From positions 1-14,000 of the forward strand of contig JAAOIF010000009.1 of the NCBI GenBank assembly GCA_015163925.1: a DNA stretch of 14,000 bases, read 5' to 3'. This DNA comes from Candidatus Thioglobus sp. (lineage in GTDB: Bacteria; Pseudomonadota; Gammaproteobacteria; PS1; Pseudothioglobaceae). A program made the position numbers and the translations under genes. The notes beneath the pieces are model-generated. The model was given only the letters and a program-made list of their open reading frames with translations. It did not search any database and was not told the origin of the DNA. Below, in pieces: positions 6,795 through 14,000 of this stretch; the stretch's first letter is position 1; each line of letters opens with the position of its first letter.

Positions 6795-8209
6795 TTGATG
6801 AATTATTAGCAGAAAACGGATTAAATCAGGCGAAAATCGGCGATTTGCTCGGCGGATTATTCGTCAAAGGCAGCGATTATGGCGATTTGTATTTTCAGCA
6901 TTCAGTGGCTGAGAGTTGGTTTTTGGAGGAAGGAATTGTTAAGTCTGGAACTTACCACATCGGGCATGGCGTGGGCGCTAGAACGGTTTCAGCGGAGCAA
7001 ACCGGCTTTGCTTATTCGGACGATTTGAACCTCAAATCCATTGAGCAAGCGGTGAATTTTGCTAGTGGAATTGTCAAGCAAAAAACTCGGCAGCCGCTGG
7101 AGATTTTTCACTCAATTCCATCAGCGGCAAAATACGCCGGGCTTAGTCCATTGCAAAGTTTGAGCTCGGAGGAAAAGGTTGATTTTTTGCGAAAAATTGA
7201 TGCTATTGCCAGAAAAGAGCCGAAGGTAAAACAGGTCAGCGCCTCAATTTCTGGGGCTTATACGGAAGTGCTGATTGCCTCTACGGACGGGGTTTTTCAG
7301 CGTGACCGGCGGCCAATGGTAAGAGTTAGTGTGAGTGTGATTGTCGAGCATAATGGGCGGACCGAGCAAGCCTCAAGCGGCGGCGGCGGCAGGTATGATT
7401 ATCGGTATTTTATTGACCATAATTTGGATGAAATTTACACACTTGAGGCAATCCGGCAGGCGTTAGTGGCGCTGGAGGCAAGTGCTGCTCCGGCTGGAAA
7501 TATGCCGGTTATTCTCGGCAGCGGCTGGCCCGGAGTGTTGCTGCACGAGGCGATTGGGCATGGCTTGGAAGGGGATTTTAATCGTAAAAAAACCTCAGTT
7601 TTCACTGATAAAATTGGAGCTAAAGTTGCAAGCGAGAAATGCACAATTGTTGATAATGGAACTCTGGCAAACCGGCGTGGCAGCTTGACTATAGACGATG
7701 AAGGCACGCCGACACAGAATACTACGCTGATTGAAAATGGCATTCTCAAAGGGTATTTATTTGACAAAATGAACGCTCGGCTGATGGGCAAAACTTCAAC
7801 TGGAAACGCCCGCCGCGAGTCGTATTCGCACATTCCGATGCCGCGAATGACTAATACTTATATGCTGAATGGCAAGGATTTGCTGGCTGATATGTTGGCT
7901 TCGGTTGATGACGGAATTTATGCGCTAAATTTTGACGGCGGGCAAGTGGATATTACTTCTGGCAAATTTGTATTTTCGGCGAATGAGGCTTATTTAATCA
8001 AAAATGGCAAAATCGGCAAACCCATCAAAGGCGCTACTTTGACTGGCTCAGGTGCTGAAGTTTTGCAGCAAATCTCAATGGTCGGAGGCGATTTGAAGCT
8101 TGACAGCGGCGTGGGCGTTTGCGGCAAAGATGGGCAAAGTGTGCCGGTAGGGGTCGGGCAGCCGAGCCTGAAAATAGATAAATTAACAGTCGGCGGCACG
8201 CAAGTTTAG
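6791..8209 (+). CDS. tldD: Metalloprotease TldD
   Basis: TldD, with TldE/PmbA, forms a heterodimeric zinc protease that degrades unfolded peptides and matures some peptide natural products such as microcin B17; TldE itself lacks the zinc site. The ATG at 6791 overlaps the yhdP stop (ATGA) and gives 472 residues, close to E. coli TldD (481). The zinc motif HEAIGH (252-257, HExxxH) is intact. Cys444 in GVGVCGKDGQSVPVGVGQP matches the distal cysteine ligand seen in E. coli TldD. Other family blocks are SSGGGGRYDY (195-204), the DDEGTPTQN segment (302-310), and GNARRESYSHIPMPRMTNTY (338-357). The partner tldE is not in this window and must lie elsewhere if present. An upstream TTG at 6770 was rejected because it would add residues overlapping yhdP. 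It is the last gene before a 102-base gap leading to nuo. Confidence 0.96.
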   Translation: MIDELLAENGLNQAKIGDLLGGLFVKGSDYGDLYFQHSVAESWFLEEGIVKSGTYHIGHGVGARTVSAEQTGFAYSDDLNLKSIEQAVNFASGIVKQKTRQPLEIFHSIPSAAKYAGLSPLQSLSSEEKVDFLRKIDAIARKEPKVKQVSASISGAYTEVLIASTDGVFQRDRRPMVRVSVSVIVEHNGRTEQASSGGGGRYDYRYFIDHNLDEIYTLEAIRQALVALEASAAPAGNMPVILGSGWPGVLLHEAIGHGLEGDFNRKKTSVFTDKIGAKVASEKCTIVDNGTLANRRGSLTIDDEGTPTQNTTLIENGILKGYLFDKMNARLMGKTSTGNARRESYSHIPMPRMTNTYMLNGKDLLADMLASVDDGIYALNFDGGQVDITSGKFVFSANEAYLIKNGKIGKPIKGATLTGSGAEVLQQISMVGGDLKLDSGVGVCGKDGQSVPVGVGQPSLKIDKLTVGGTQV

Positions 8210-8252
8210 TTGGTTTTAAGGGTAAATTTCAACAGACTTTTTCTGCACTTAT

Positions 8253-8311
8253 TTCGGCTGAGAGGTGGAAATTAGTTATAATGCCTAAATTGTATGCAAT
8301 AGAGAAAATTA
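8253..8311 (+). promoter_or_regulatory. Candidate promoter and leader of the nuo operon
   Basis: The 102-base gap after tldD holds a perfect TATAAT -10 box at 8277-8282. The -35 region is weak; TTCGGC at 8253-8258 (18-base spacing) is the nearest match. Transcription would begin near 8289, leaving a leader of about 20 bases with an AGAGA stretch (8301-8305) before the nuoA GTG. No intrinsic terminator for tldD was found here, so read-through from tldD is also possible. No operator is recognisable. Confidence 0.5.
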
Positions 8312-8668
8312 GTGTTAGAAAATTATTTGCCGATTATGGTTTTTATTTTTTTAGGGGTTGCATTTGGCGTAGGACCGATGTTAATCGGCTATCTGCTGGG
8401 TCCGAGCAAGCCCGATGAAGAGAAAAATTCCCAGTTCGAATGCGGCTTTCCGGCGTTTGATGACTCCAGAATGTATTTCAATGTGCGCTATTATTTAGTG
8501 GCAATTTTGTTTATTTTGTTTGATTTGGAAGTGGCTTTCGTGTTTCCATGGGCTGTGGTTCAGGCGGATTTAGGCTGGTTTGGATTTGTGGCAATCAGCA
8601 TTTTCTTATTTTTATTGGTGGTCGGTTTCATTTTTGAATGGAAAAACGGCGCTTTGGAGTGGGAATAA
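8312..8668 (+). CDS. nuoA: NADH-quinone oxidoreductase subunit A
   Basis: NuoA is a small membrane subunit of proton-pumping complex I, at the junction of the membrane and peripheral arms near the quinone cavity. The product is 118 residues with three transmembrane helices (about 6-29, 60-82 and 88-109). The family loop motif QFECGF (41-46) is present, with the cysteine that sits in the conformationally switching TM1-2 loop. [18 protein letters not shown] (59-76) is diagnostic, including the acidic pair of the second helix. The start is a GTG at 8312, since it gives the expected MLENYLPI N-terminus; the next ATG would cut into helix 1. It heads the nuo operon and is separated from nuoB by three bases. 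Confidence 0.97.
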   Translation: MLENYLPIMVFIFLGVAFGVGPMLIGYLLGPSKPDEEKNSQFECGFPAFDDSRMYFNVRYYLVAILFILFDLEVAFVFPWAVVQADLGWFGFVAISIFLFLLVVGFIFEWKNGALEWE

Positions 8669-8671
8669 ATT

Positions 8672-9151
8672 ATGGCAATTGAAGGCTTAACCAAAGATGG
8701 ATTTGTTACTACTTCATTGGATAAAGTGGTGAATTGGGCACGCACCGGCTCGCTCTGGCCGATGACTTTTGGCTTGGCTTGCTGTGCGGTGGAGATGATG
8801 GAGGCTGGCTCGTCTCGTTACGACTTGGACCGCTTCGGCATTGTGTTTAGACCGACACCGCGGCAGTCGGATTTGATGATTGTCGCCGGCACTTTAACCA
8901 ACAAAATGGCGCCGGCTTTGCGTAAAGTTTATGATCAAATGCCCGAGCCGAGATGGGTAATTTCAATGGGTTCGTGTGCGAATGGCGGCGGCTATTATCA
9001 CTATTCCTATGCGGTTGTTCGCGGCTGTGACCGGATTGTGCCGGTGGATGTTTATGTGCCGGGTTGCCCTCCGACCGCCGAGGCATTGCTGTATGGAATT
9101 TTGCAATTGCAAGAAAAAATCAAGCGCACAAACACCATTTCCAGAACCTGA
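8672..9151 (+). CDS. nuoB: NADH-quinone oxidoreductase subunit B (N2 cluster)
   Basis: NuoB (PSST) carries the terminal [4Fe-4S] cluster N2 that passes electrons to quinone. The product is 159 residues. All four N2 ligands are visible: the adjacent pair Cys37-Cys38 in [11 protein letters not shown], Cys102 in [16 protein letters not shown], and Cys132 in [12 protein letters not shown]. The N-terminus [20 protein letters not shown] is typical. The ATG at 8672 is three bases after the nuoA stop, and the TGA overlaps the nuoC ATG by one base. Confidence 0.98.
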   Translation: MAIEGLTKDGFVTTSLDKVVNWARTGSLWPMTFGLACCAVEMMEAGSSRYDLDRFGIVFRPTPRQSDLMIVAGTLTNKMAPALRKVYDQMPEPRWVISMGSCANGGGYYHYSYAVVRGCDRIVPVDVYVPGCPPTAEALLYGILQLQEKIKRTNTISRT

Positions 9152-9762
9152 TGAGCGATTTAAAAACACAACTAATTGAAGAATTTTCTGAGCAAAATTT
9201 GGTTGAGGATTTTGGCGATTTGACCCTTAGCGTTGAGGCGAAAAATATTGTTAAGACTTGTTTGCGGCTGCGGGATTTTTATAATTTTGACACGCTGATT
9301 GACTTATGCGGCGTGGATTATCTCACTTACGGGCAGTCGGATTGGGACAGTAATGCTAGCTCTTCGGGCTTTAGTCGGGCGCGAGATTTGCAAGGCGAAA
9401 GCCGCCACCAGCAACGGTTTGCCGTGGTTTATCACTTACTCTCAGTGCGGCAAAATTACCGCCTGCGGCTTAAGACTTATGTGGATGAGGCTTCTCCGAT
9501 TATCAAATCTGTTACTAAAATCTGGACAAGTGCCGACTGGTATGAGCGCGAGGCGTTTGATTTGATGGGAATTTTGTTTGAAAATCATAATGATTTACGC
9601 CGAATTTTGACCGATTATGGCTTCGTCGGGCATCCGCTACGCAAGGATTTTCCGATGATTGGCGAGGTGGAAATGCGTTTTGATGAAAAGCTCGGCAGAG
9701 TGATTTACGAAAGTGTTAGTATTGAGGAAAATGTAAGCGTGCCAAGGGTTATAAGGAAATGA
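9151..9762 (+). CDS. nuoC: NADH-quinone oxidoreductase subunit C
   Basis: NuoC (30-kDa subunit) is a structural protein of the peripheral arm that packs against NuoD; it has no cofactor. Here it is a separate gene, unlike the fused nuoCD of E. coli. The ATG at 9151 overlaps the nuoB TGA (TGATG) and gives 203 residues. The family signature [20 protein letters not shown] (131-150) and the downstream HPLRKDFP (161-168) are intact. A loop insertion at about 62-87 ([16 protein letters not shown]) before [10 protein letters not shown] resembles the form seen in beta/gammaproteobacterial NuoC. A longer frame back to 9064 would run inside nuoB and adds unrelated residues. The stop overlaps the next small gene as ATGA. 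Confidence 0.97.
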   Translation: MSDLKTQLIEEFSEQNLVEDFGDLTLSVEAKNIVKTCLRLRDFYNFDTLIDLCGVDYLTYGQSDWDSNASSSGFSRARDLQGESRHQQRFAVVYHLLSVRQNYRLRLKTYVDEASPIIKSVTKIWTSADWYEREAFDLMGILFENHNDLRRILTDYGFVGHPLRKDFPMIGEVEMRFDEKLGRVIYESVSIEENVSVPRVIRK

Positions 9763-9992
9763 ACAGTTTGCAAATTAAAGAAATTATTGGCGTTTTTAAG
9801 ATTTTTCTGAGCATTTCTATGATAGTTTTTATATCAATTATCGCTTGGATTTTTCAAAGTTTTAATACGGTCTCAACTATTAAAACTATAATTGCCATAT
9901 TAACTGTTTCTTTGTTTTTTGTGGTGATAATTTTTTTACTTAAACAATTAAATATTTTGATTGGAAAATTGGAGAAAGCAAATGAATATTAG
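9759..9992 (+). CDS. Small two-helix membrane protein in the nuo operon, unrecognised
   Basis: I do not recognise this 77-residue protein; it is not one of the 14 standard Nuo subunits. It begins ATG at 9759, sharing ATGA with the nuoC stop, so it should be translated by coupling. Two hydrophobic helices are evident, at about 12-33 ([20 protein letters not shown]) and 41-62 ([20 protein letters not shown]). An amphipathic basic tail [14 protein letters not shown] follows. It is very rich in Ile and Phe and uses ATA for several Ile codons, giving a more AT-rich base composition than flanking nuoC and nuoD. Because both ends are fused to neighbours by overlaps, it is probably expressed with complex I; a role as accessory subunit or assembly helper is inference only. 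A recent insertion is the main alternative. Confidence 0.75.
   Translation: MNSLQIKEIIGVFKIFLSISMIVFISIIAWIFQSFNTVSTIKTIIAILTVSLFFVVIIFLLKQLNILIGKLEKANEY
9971..9984 (+). promoter_or_regulatory. Ribosome-binding site and start of the 41-codon gene
   Basis: GGAG at 9971-9974 lies seven bases before the ATG at 9982-9984, near-ideal Shine-Dalgarno geometry. It sits inside the 3' end of the preceding 77-codon gene and is the strongest direct evidence that the very short gene beginning at 9982 is translated. Confidence 0.65.
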
Positions 9993-10107
9993 TGAAATTT
10001 TAGTATTAAGTTTTTTGGCTGGCGGCTTTGTGTTGGCGTTTTGGTGGATGATTGTGAAAGTCAGTCATTTTGGCGAAGACATCAAAATATCAAAAAAAGC
10101 ACATTAG
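9982..10107 (+). CDS. Very small single-helix membrane protein in the nuo operon, unrecognised
   Basis: This 41-residue open frame starts at the ATG at 9982, overlapping the upstream small gene by 11 bases, and ends with TAG at 10105-10107, four bases before the nuoD ATG. A hydrophobic helix at about 6-27 ([20 protein letters not shown]) is followed by a polar, lysine-rich tail [13 protein letters not shown]. By the positive-inside rule the C-terminus should be cytoplasmic. nuoD itself has no clear ribosome-binding site, so translation of nuoD may depend on ribosomes finishing this gene. It fills what would otherwise be a 119-base gap, and a GGAG site precedes it. No family is recognised. A function with complex I is inferred from position only. 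Confidence 0.65.
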   Translation: MNISEILVLSFLAGGFVLAFWWMIVKVSHFGEDIKISKKAH

Positions 10108-10111
10108 ATTT

Positions 10112-11365
10112 ATGGCAGAAATTCGCAATTATACTCTTAATTTTGGACCTCAGCATCCGGCGGCGCATGGGGTTTTGCGTCTGATTTTGGAGATTGACGG
10201 CGAGGTCATTGAGCATGCCGACCCGCATATCGGCCTGCTGCATCGTGGCACTGAAAAATTAGCTGAATCTAAGCCTTATAATCATTCAATTGGCTATATG
10301 GACCGGCTGGATTATGTCTCGATGATGTGCAATGAACACGCTTATGTGCTGGCGATTGAGGCGATGCTGGGGCTGGAAATTCCCGAGCGGGCGAAATATA
10401 TTAGAGTGTTATTTGATGAAATTACCAGAATCCTAAATCACCTGATGTGGCTTGGGACTCACGCTTTGGATGTCGGGGCGATGAGTATTTTTCTGTATGC
10501 TTTTCGTGAGCGTGAAAAACTCATTGACTGTTACGAGGCAGTTTCCGGCTCGCGGATGCATGCGACTTATTACCGTCCCGGCGGGGTTTATCGGGATTTG
10601 CCTGATGAAATGCCACAATATTTGGAGTCAAATTTCCGCAGTGCGAAGGAATTAGCGGCGATGAATGCTAATCGGCAAGGCTCGCTGCTGGATTTTATTG
10701 CCGATTTTGCTGCCGAATTTCCAAAAAGTATCAAGCAATATGACGATTTATTAACCGATAATCGCATCTGGAAACAGCGTTTGGTGAATATCGGCATCGT
10801 CTCAAAAAATCGTGCAAAGCAGTTGGGTTTTACCGGACCGATGCTGCGTGGCTCAGGTGTGGCGTGGGATTTGCGTAAAAATCAGCCGTATGAAGTGTAT
10901 GAGAAATTGGAATTTGAAATTCCGGTCGGAGTAACTGGCGATAGTTATGATAGATATTTGGTGCGAATGGAGGAAATGCGCCAGTCAAATCACCTGATTG
11001 AGCAATGCGTAGAATGGCTACAAAGCAACCCCGGCGCGGTAATGAGCGATGACCACAAAGTCGCCCCGCCTGAGCGATTGGCAATGAAAGACGATATGGA
11101 ATCACTCATTCATCACTTCAAACTCTTCACCGAAGGCTACTGCCTGCCTGCCGGCGAAGTCTATCGGGCGATTGAGCATCCGAAAGGCGAATTCGGCGTT
11201 TATCTCATTTCCGATGGCGCAAATAAGCCCTATCGCATCAAAATTAGAGCGCCGGGATTCCCTCATTTAGCGGCTATGAACGAGATGGCTCGCGGGCATA
11301 TGCTCTCGGATGTGGTCACAATTATTGGCACGCAAGATATTGTTTTTGGTGAAATTGACCGGTAA
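10112..11365 (+). CDS. nuoD: NADH-quinone oxidoreductase subunit D
   Basis: NuoD (49-kDa subunit) forms the quinone-binding pocket with NuoB; it descends from the NiFe-hydrogenase large subunit. I chose the ATG at 10112 (417 residues, [20 protein letters not shown]); a TTG at 10070 would add 14 residues overlapping the small upstream gene. HRGTEKL (45-51) is present. The quinone-site pair His19 (in HPAAHG) and Tyr68 (in RLDYVS) corresponds to His38 and Tyr87 of Thermus Nqo4, with the same 19-residue offset for both. The C-terminus [21 protein letters not shown] is typical. No clear Shine-Dalgarno is visible, which suggests coupling to the 41-codon gene ending four bases upstream. The stop is three bases before nuoE. 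Confidence 0.98.
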   Translation: MAEIRNYTLNFGPQHPAAHGVLRLILEIDGEVIEHADPHIGLLHRGTEKLAESKPYNHSIGYMDRLDYVSMMCNEHAYVLAIEAMLGLEIPERAKYIRVLFDEITRILNHLMWLGTHALDVGAMSIFLYAFREREKLIDCYEAVSGSRMHATYYRPGGVYRDLPDEMPQYLESNFRSAKELAAMNANRQGSLLDFIADFAAEFPKSIKQYDDLLTDNRIWKQRLVNIGIVSKNRAKQLGFTGPMLRGSGVAWDLRKNQPYEVYEKLEFEIPVGVTGDSYDRYLVRMEEMRQSNHLIEQCVEWLQSNPGAVMSDDHKVAPPERLAMKDDMESLIHHFKLFTEGYCLPAGEVYRAIEHPKGEFGVYLISDGANKPYRIKIRAPGFPHLAAMNEMARGHMLSDVVTIIGTQDIVFGEIDR

Positions 11366-11368
11366 AAA

Positions 11369-11848
11369 ATGATGATAATTTCAGATAATGCAAAAAAACA
11401 AATTGATGTTTGGGTGGCAAAATATCCAGCCGGGCGGCAGAGTTCGGCGGTGATGGAGGCGCTGAAAATCGTGCAGGCGGAGAATGAAAATTTGCTCACT
11501 CCGGAGGCAATTTCTGAGGTGGCAGATTATTTGAAAATGCCGAAAATTGCTGCTGCTGAGGTGGCAACTTTTTATGAAAATTACAACCACAAGCCAGCTG
11601 GCAAGCATGTTATTCGCTTTTGCCATAACATTTCTTGTATGCTAAATGGGGCTGATGATTTGATTGATTATTTGGAGCAAAAGCACGATGTGAAGGTCGG
11701 CGAAGTGACAAAAGATGGGCGATTTAGTATTAAAAAAGTGGAGTGTTTGGGCGCTTGTGTCGGCGCTCCGATGCTGCAAATTGACGATATTTACCATGAG
11801 AATTTGACTGAGAAAAAGTTAGATGAAATTTTGTATAATTTAAGATAA
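11369..11848 (+). CDS. nuoE: NADH-quinone oxidoreductase subunit E (N1a cluster)
   Basis: NuoE (24-kDa subunit) has a thioredoxin-like fold and binds the [2Fe-2S] cluster N1a; with NuoF it forms part of the NADH dehydrogenase module. The product is 159 residues. The four cluster ligands are Cys85 and Cys90 (FCHNISCMLNG) and Cys126 and Cys130 (ECLGACVGAP), with the classic Cx4C and Cx3C spacings. The N-terminal helical region contains YPAGRQSSAVMEALKIVQ. The start is the first of two tandem ATGs at 11369, three bases after the nuoD stop. Eighteen bases separate it from nuoF. Confidence 0.97.
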   Translation: MMIISDNAKKQIDVWVAKYPAGRQSSAVMEALKIVQAENENLLTPEAISEVADYLKMPKIAAAEVATFYENYNHKPAGKHVIRFCHNISCMLNGADDLIDYLEQKHDVKVGEVTKDGRFSIKKVECLGACVGAPMLQIDDIYHENLTEKKLDEILYNLR

Positions 11849-11866
11849 TTTACGATAAATTTTGCT

Positions 11867-13135
11867 ATGAATGAAGTTTGTTTTAAAAATTTAAATAAGG
11901 AAAATTGCTGGTCGCTGGCGGTGTATGAGGCAAGTGGCGGCTACAAAATCTGGCGTAAAATCCTTCAAGGCAAGCTCACGCCGGAGCAAATTATTGATGA
12001 GCTGAAAGCCTCTGGGCTGCGTGGGCGGGGCGGTGCGGGCTTTCCTACCGGGCTGAAATGGAGCTTTATGCCGCGGAAATCAGACCAGCAAAAATATGTG
12101 GTTTGCAACTCTGACGAGGGCGAGCCGGGCACTTGCAAGGACCGAGATATTTTGCGATTTAATCCGCATGCGGTGATTGAGGGAATGGCGATTGGCGGTT
12201 TTGTAATGAACGCAAGTGTCGGCTACAACTACATTCGCGGCGAATTTATGGAACCATTTAATCGTTTTGAAGCCGCCTTGAAAGAGGCTTATTCTGCCGG
12301 ATTATTAGGCAAAAATATTTCTAATAGTAATATTAATTTTGATTTATTTTCTCATCTCGGCGCTGGGGCTTACATTTGCGGCGAGGAAACTGCCTTGTTG
12401 GAATCGCTTGAGGGCAAAAAAGGTCAGCCCAGATTCAAGCCTCCGTTTCCGGCAAATGTTGGTTTATTTGGGCAGCCGACCACGATAAATAATACTGAAA
12501 GTTTTGCCTCAGTGCCAGAAATTTTGCAAAAAGGTGGCAAGTGGTTTGCTGATTTGGGCGTGGAAAATTCAGGCGGCTGCAAGCTATTTTCCGTGACCGG
12601 ACATATAAATAAGCCGGCAAATTTTGAAGTTCCAATGGGTTTGGCATTTAAGGATTTATTAGAAATGGCTGGCGGATTGCGCCCGGGCAGAAAGCTCAAA
12701 GCAGTAATTCCCGGCGGCTCATCCACTCCGCTGCTGACCGCAAAGGCTGCAATGGCAATGAATATGGACTATGACAGTATTGAGGCGGCTGGCTCGATGC
12801 TCGGCGCTGGCTCAGTAATAATAATGGACGACAGCACTTGTATGGTCAAAACTTTAACCCGTCTGGCGCATTTTTATTATGATGAATCCTGCGGACAATG
12901 CACCCCTTGCCGCGAAGGTACTGGCTGGCTTTACCGAGTGCTGAGGCGAATTATGGACGGTCAGGGCAAGCCCGAAGACATCGATTTGCTGCTTGGCGTT
13001 CAGGGCAAAATTATGGGCAATACTATTTGTGCTTTGGGCGATGCGGCGGCGATTCCGGTTGAGAGTTTTATCCGACTTTTCCGCAAGGAATTTGAATATT
13101 ACATCGAGCACGGCGAAAGTATGGTGAAAATATGA
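11867..13135 (+). CDS. nuoF: NADH-quinone oxidoreductase subunit F (NADH/FMN site, N3 cluster)
   Basis: NuoF (51-kDa subunit) oxidises NADH, holds FMN and the [4Fe-4S] cluster N3, and starts the electron chain of complex I. The product is 422 residues. The glycine-rich GRGGAGFPTG (53-62) and the NSDEGEPGTCKDRDI segment (81-95) form the nucleotide/FMN pocket, followed by GAGAYICGEETALLESLEG (165-183). Cluster ligands are Cys342, Cys345, Cys348 (SCGQCTPCREG) and Cys388 (NTICALGD). The ATG at 11867 gives the common N-terminus MNEVCF; the ribosome-binding site is weak. The stop overlaps nuoG as ATGA. Confidence 0.98.
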   Translation: MNEVCFKNLNKENCWSLAVYEASGGYKIWRKILQGKLTPEQIIDELKASGLRGRGGAGFPTGLKWSFMPRKSDQQKYVVCNSDEGEPGTCKDRDILRFNPHAVIEGMAIGGFVMNASVGYNYIRGEFMEPFNRFEAALKEAYSAGLLGKNISNSNINFDLFSHLGAGAYICGEETALLESLEGKKGQPRFKPPFPANVGLFGQPTTINNTESFASVPEILQKGGKWFADLGVENSGGCKLFSVTGHINKPANFEVPMGLAFKDLLEMAGGLRPGRKLKAVIPGGSSTPLLTAKAAMAMNMDYDSIEAAGSMLGAGSVIIMDDSTCMVKTLTRLAHFYYDESCGQCTPCREGTGWLYRVLRRIMDGQGKPEDIDLLLGVQGKIMGNTICALGDAAAIPVESFIRLFRKEFEYYIEHGESMVKI

Positions 13136-14000
13136 GTGAAATGATTGAAATTGAAATTGATGGAAATATGGTTGAAGCGGCGGCAGGCGAGATGCTGATT
13201 GCTGTGGCTGACCGTGCTGGAGTTAGCGTGCCGCGGTTTTGTTATCACAAAAAACTCTCGGTGGCAGCGAATTGTCGGATGTGTTTGGTGGATGTTGAGG
13301 GAGCGCCGAAGCCTCAAACTGCTTGCTCCACGCCGGTTTCCGAGGGAATGAAAATTCACACTCAGAATCAAAAAGCTAAAGATTCACAAAAAGCGGTAAT
13401 GGAATTTTTGCTGATAAATCACCCTTTGGATTGCCCGATTTGTGACCAGGGCGGCGAGTGTGAATTGCAAGATGTGGCGATGGATTACGGCTCGGATGTG
13501 TCGCGTTTTACTGAGGGAAAACGGATTGTGGCTGATTCAGATATTGGCACGCTGATTCAGACCGATATGACCCGTTGCATTCATTGCACCCGCTGCGTGC
13601 GTTTTGGCGCTGAAGTGGCTGGAATGATGGAAATGGGCGGCACCGGTCGGGGCGAGGATTTGAAGATTGAGCCGTTTTTGCAACAGGGCATTGACTCCGA
13701 ATTATCCGGCAATATGATTGATGTTTGTCCGGTCGGAGCGCTGACTTCCAAGCCATTTCGCTATGAGCTTAGAAGTTGGCAAATGGCTTCCACAAACAGT
13801 ATTTCTCGGCACGATTTGGTTGGTTCAAATCTGCACATTCAAACCCATAAAAGCAAGGTAAAACGGGTGGTGGCTCGGGAAAATGAAAGCGTTAATGAGA
13901 CTTGGATTGCTGACCGAGAGCGTTTTTCGTATGCGGGTTTGAGCCATCAAAATCGCTTGCTCGGAGCGCAAATTAAAGTCAAAGGAAAGTGGCAAGAAGT
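13132..14000 (+). CDS. nuoG: NADH-quinone oxidoreductase subunit G, N-terminal part (runs off window)
   Basis: NuoG (75-kDa subunit) wires electrons from NuoF toward the quinone arm. The frame opens at ATG 13132, overlapping the nuoF stop (ATGA), and stays open for 289 codons to the window end, so it is partial only because of the edge. Ligands are all present: [2Fe-2S] N1b at Cys37, Cys48, Cys51 and Cys65; the [4Fe-4S] cluster with a His ligand at His97, Cys101, Cys104 and Cys110 (HPLDCPICDQGGEC); and a second [4Fe-4S] cluster at Cys149, Cys152, Cys155 and Cys199 (RCIHCTRCVRF, DVCPVGAL). The following segment NSISRHDLVGSNLHIQTHKS has no cysteines where E. coli-type NuoG carries its extra cluster N7, so this is the version without N7. 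The molybdopterin-like domain begins near the edge. Confidence 0.97.
   Translation, partial: MSEMIEIEIDGNMVEAAAGEMLIAVADRAGVSVPRFCYHKKLSVAANCRMCLVDVEGAPKPQTACSTPVSEGMKIHTQNQKAKDSQKAVMEFLLINHPLDCPICDQGGECELQDVAMDYGSDVSRFTEGKRIVADSDIGTLIQTDMTRCIHCTRCVRFGAEVAGMMEMGGTGRGEDLKIEPFLQQGIDSELSGNMIDVCPVGALTSKPFRYELRSWQMASTNSISRHDLVGSNLHIQTHKSKVKRVVARENESVNETWIADRERFSYAGLSHQNRLLGAQIKVKGKWQE

Noticed and set aside
7377..7391. GGC trinucleotide run in tldD, considered as an unstable repeat
   Set aside because: It encodes the conserved Ser-Gly-rich segment before RYDY that is normal for TldD.
7482..7688. A + strand open frame of 68 codons inside tldD
   Set aside because: It is out of frame over the zinc-binding region of TldD and encodes no recognisable protein.
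8224..8273. AATTTC/GAAATT inverted repeat and CAGA/TCTG hairpin after tldD, considered as a terminator
   Set aside because: The first pair is only 6 bp with a gap of nearly 40 bases, the second only 4 bp, and neither has a following T-run.
9064..9150. N-terminal extension of nuoC to an upstream start
   Set aside because: The extra 29 residues are the nuoB 3' end read in another frame. The ATG at 9151 in a TGATG overlap gives the usual NuoC length.
8976..9179. A + strand open frame of 67 codons across the nuoB/nuoC boundary
   Set aside because: It overlaps the conserved cysteine region of nuoB and the start of nuoC out of frame; the two real genes explain the sequence fully.
10070..10111. 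TTG start for nuoD
   Set aside because: It would add residues not seen in NuoD and overlap the 41-codon gene; the ATG at 10112 gives the standard N-terminus.
429..13756. Many open frames of 60-130 codons on the - strand (for example 2519-2914, 7435-7833, 13508-13756)
   Set aside because: Each lies entirely or almost entirely antisense to a confidently identified + strand gene, has no recognisable motif, and has a composition typical of antisense translation.

Overview
The window reads entirely on the + strand and looks like a moderately AT-rich proteobacterial chromosome, most likely a gammaproteobacterium. Grounds for this are the S10-spc ribosomal gene order, a zinc-free 101-residue S14, a yhdP-tldD gene pair, and a 14-subunit-type nuo operon with separate nuoC and nuoD. 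I cannot fix the genus from sequence alone. Genes are packed tightly, with many ATGA or TGATG stop/start overlaps.

Region 1 (1-3792) is the tail of the S10 operon fused to the start of the spc operon: rplV (3' end only, possibly frameshifted), rpsC, rplP, rpmC, rpsQ, rplN, rplX, rplE, rpsN and rpsH. The rpsH frame matches ribosomal protein S8 only to about residue 93. It then changes into unrelated residues that run through a strong intrinsic terminator (3732-3763). The expected rplF-rplR-rpsE-rpmD-rplO-secY genes do not follow. This is an abrupt junction inside an essential operon: a rearrangement, a partial duplicate, or an assembly join.

Region 2 (3793-8209) is a three-gene overlapping unit: a compact single-domain asparaginase-fold protein, a short YhdP/AsmA-like membrane-anchored protein, and the TldD metalloprotease.

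Region 3 (8210-14000) is the first part of the nuo operon for proton-pumping NADH:quinone oxidoreductase (complex I): nuoA, B, C, D, E, F and the first 289 codons of nuoG. A consensus -10 box precedes nuoA. Between nuoC and nuoD sit two small membrane-protein genes (77 and 41 codons), both overlapping their upstream neighbour and the second with a good Shine-Dalgarno. They are not standard Nuo subunits and are the best candidates here for something undescribed.

No tRNA, rRNA, CRISPR, insertion sequence or transposase was seen, and no stretch over 300 bases lacks a gene.
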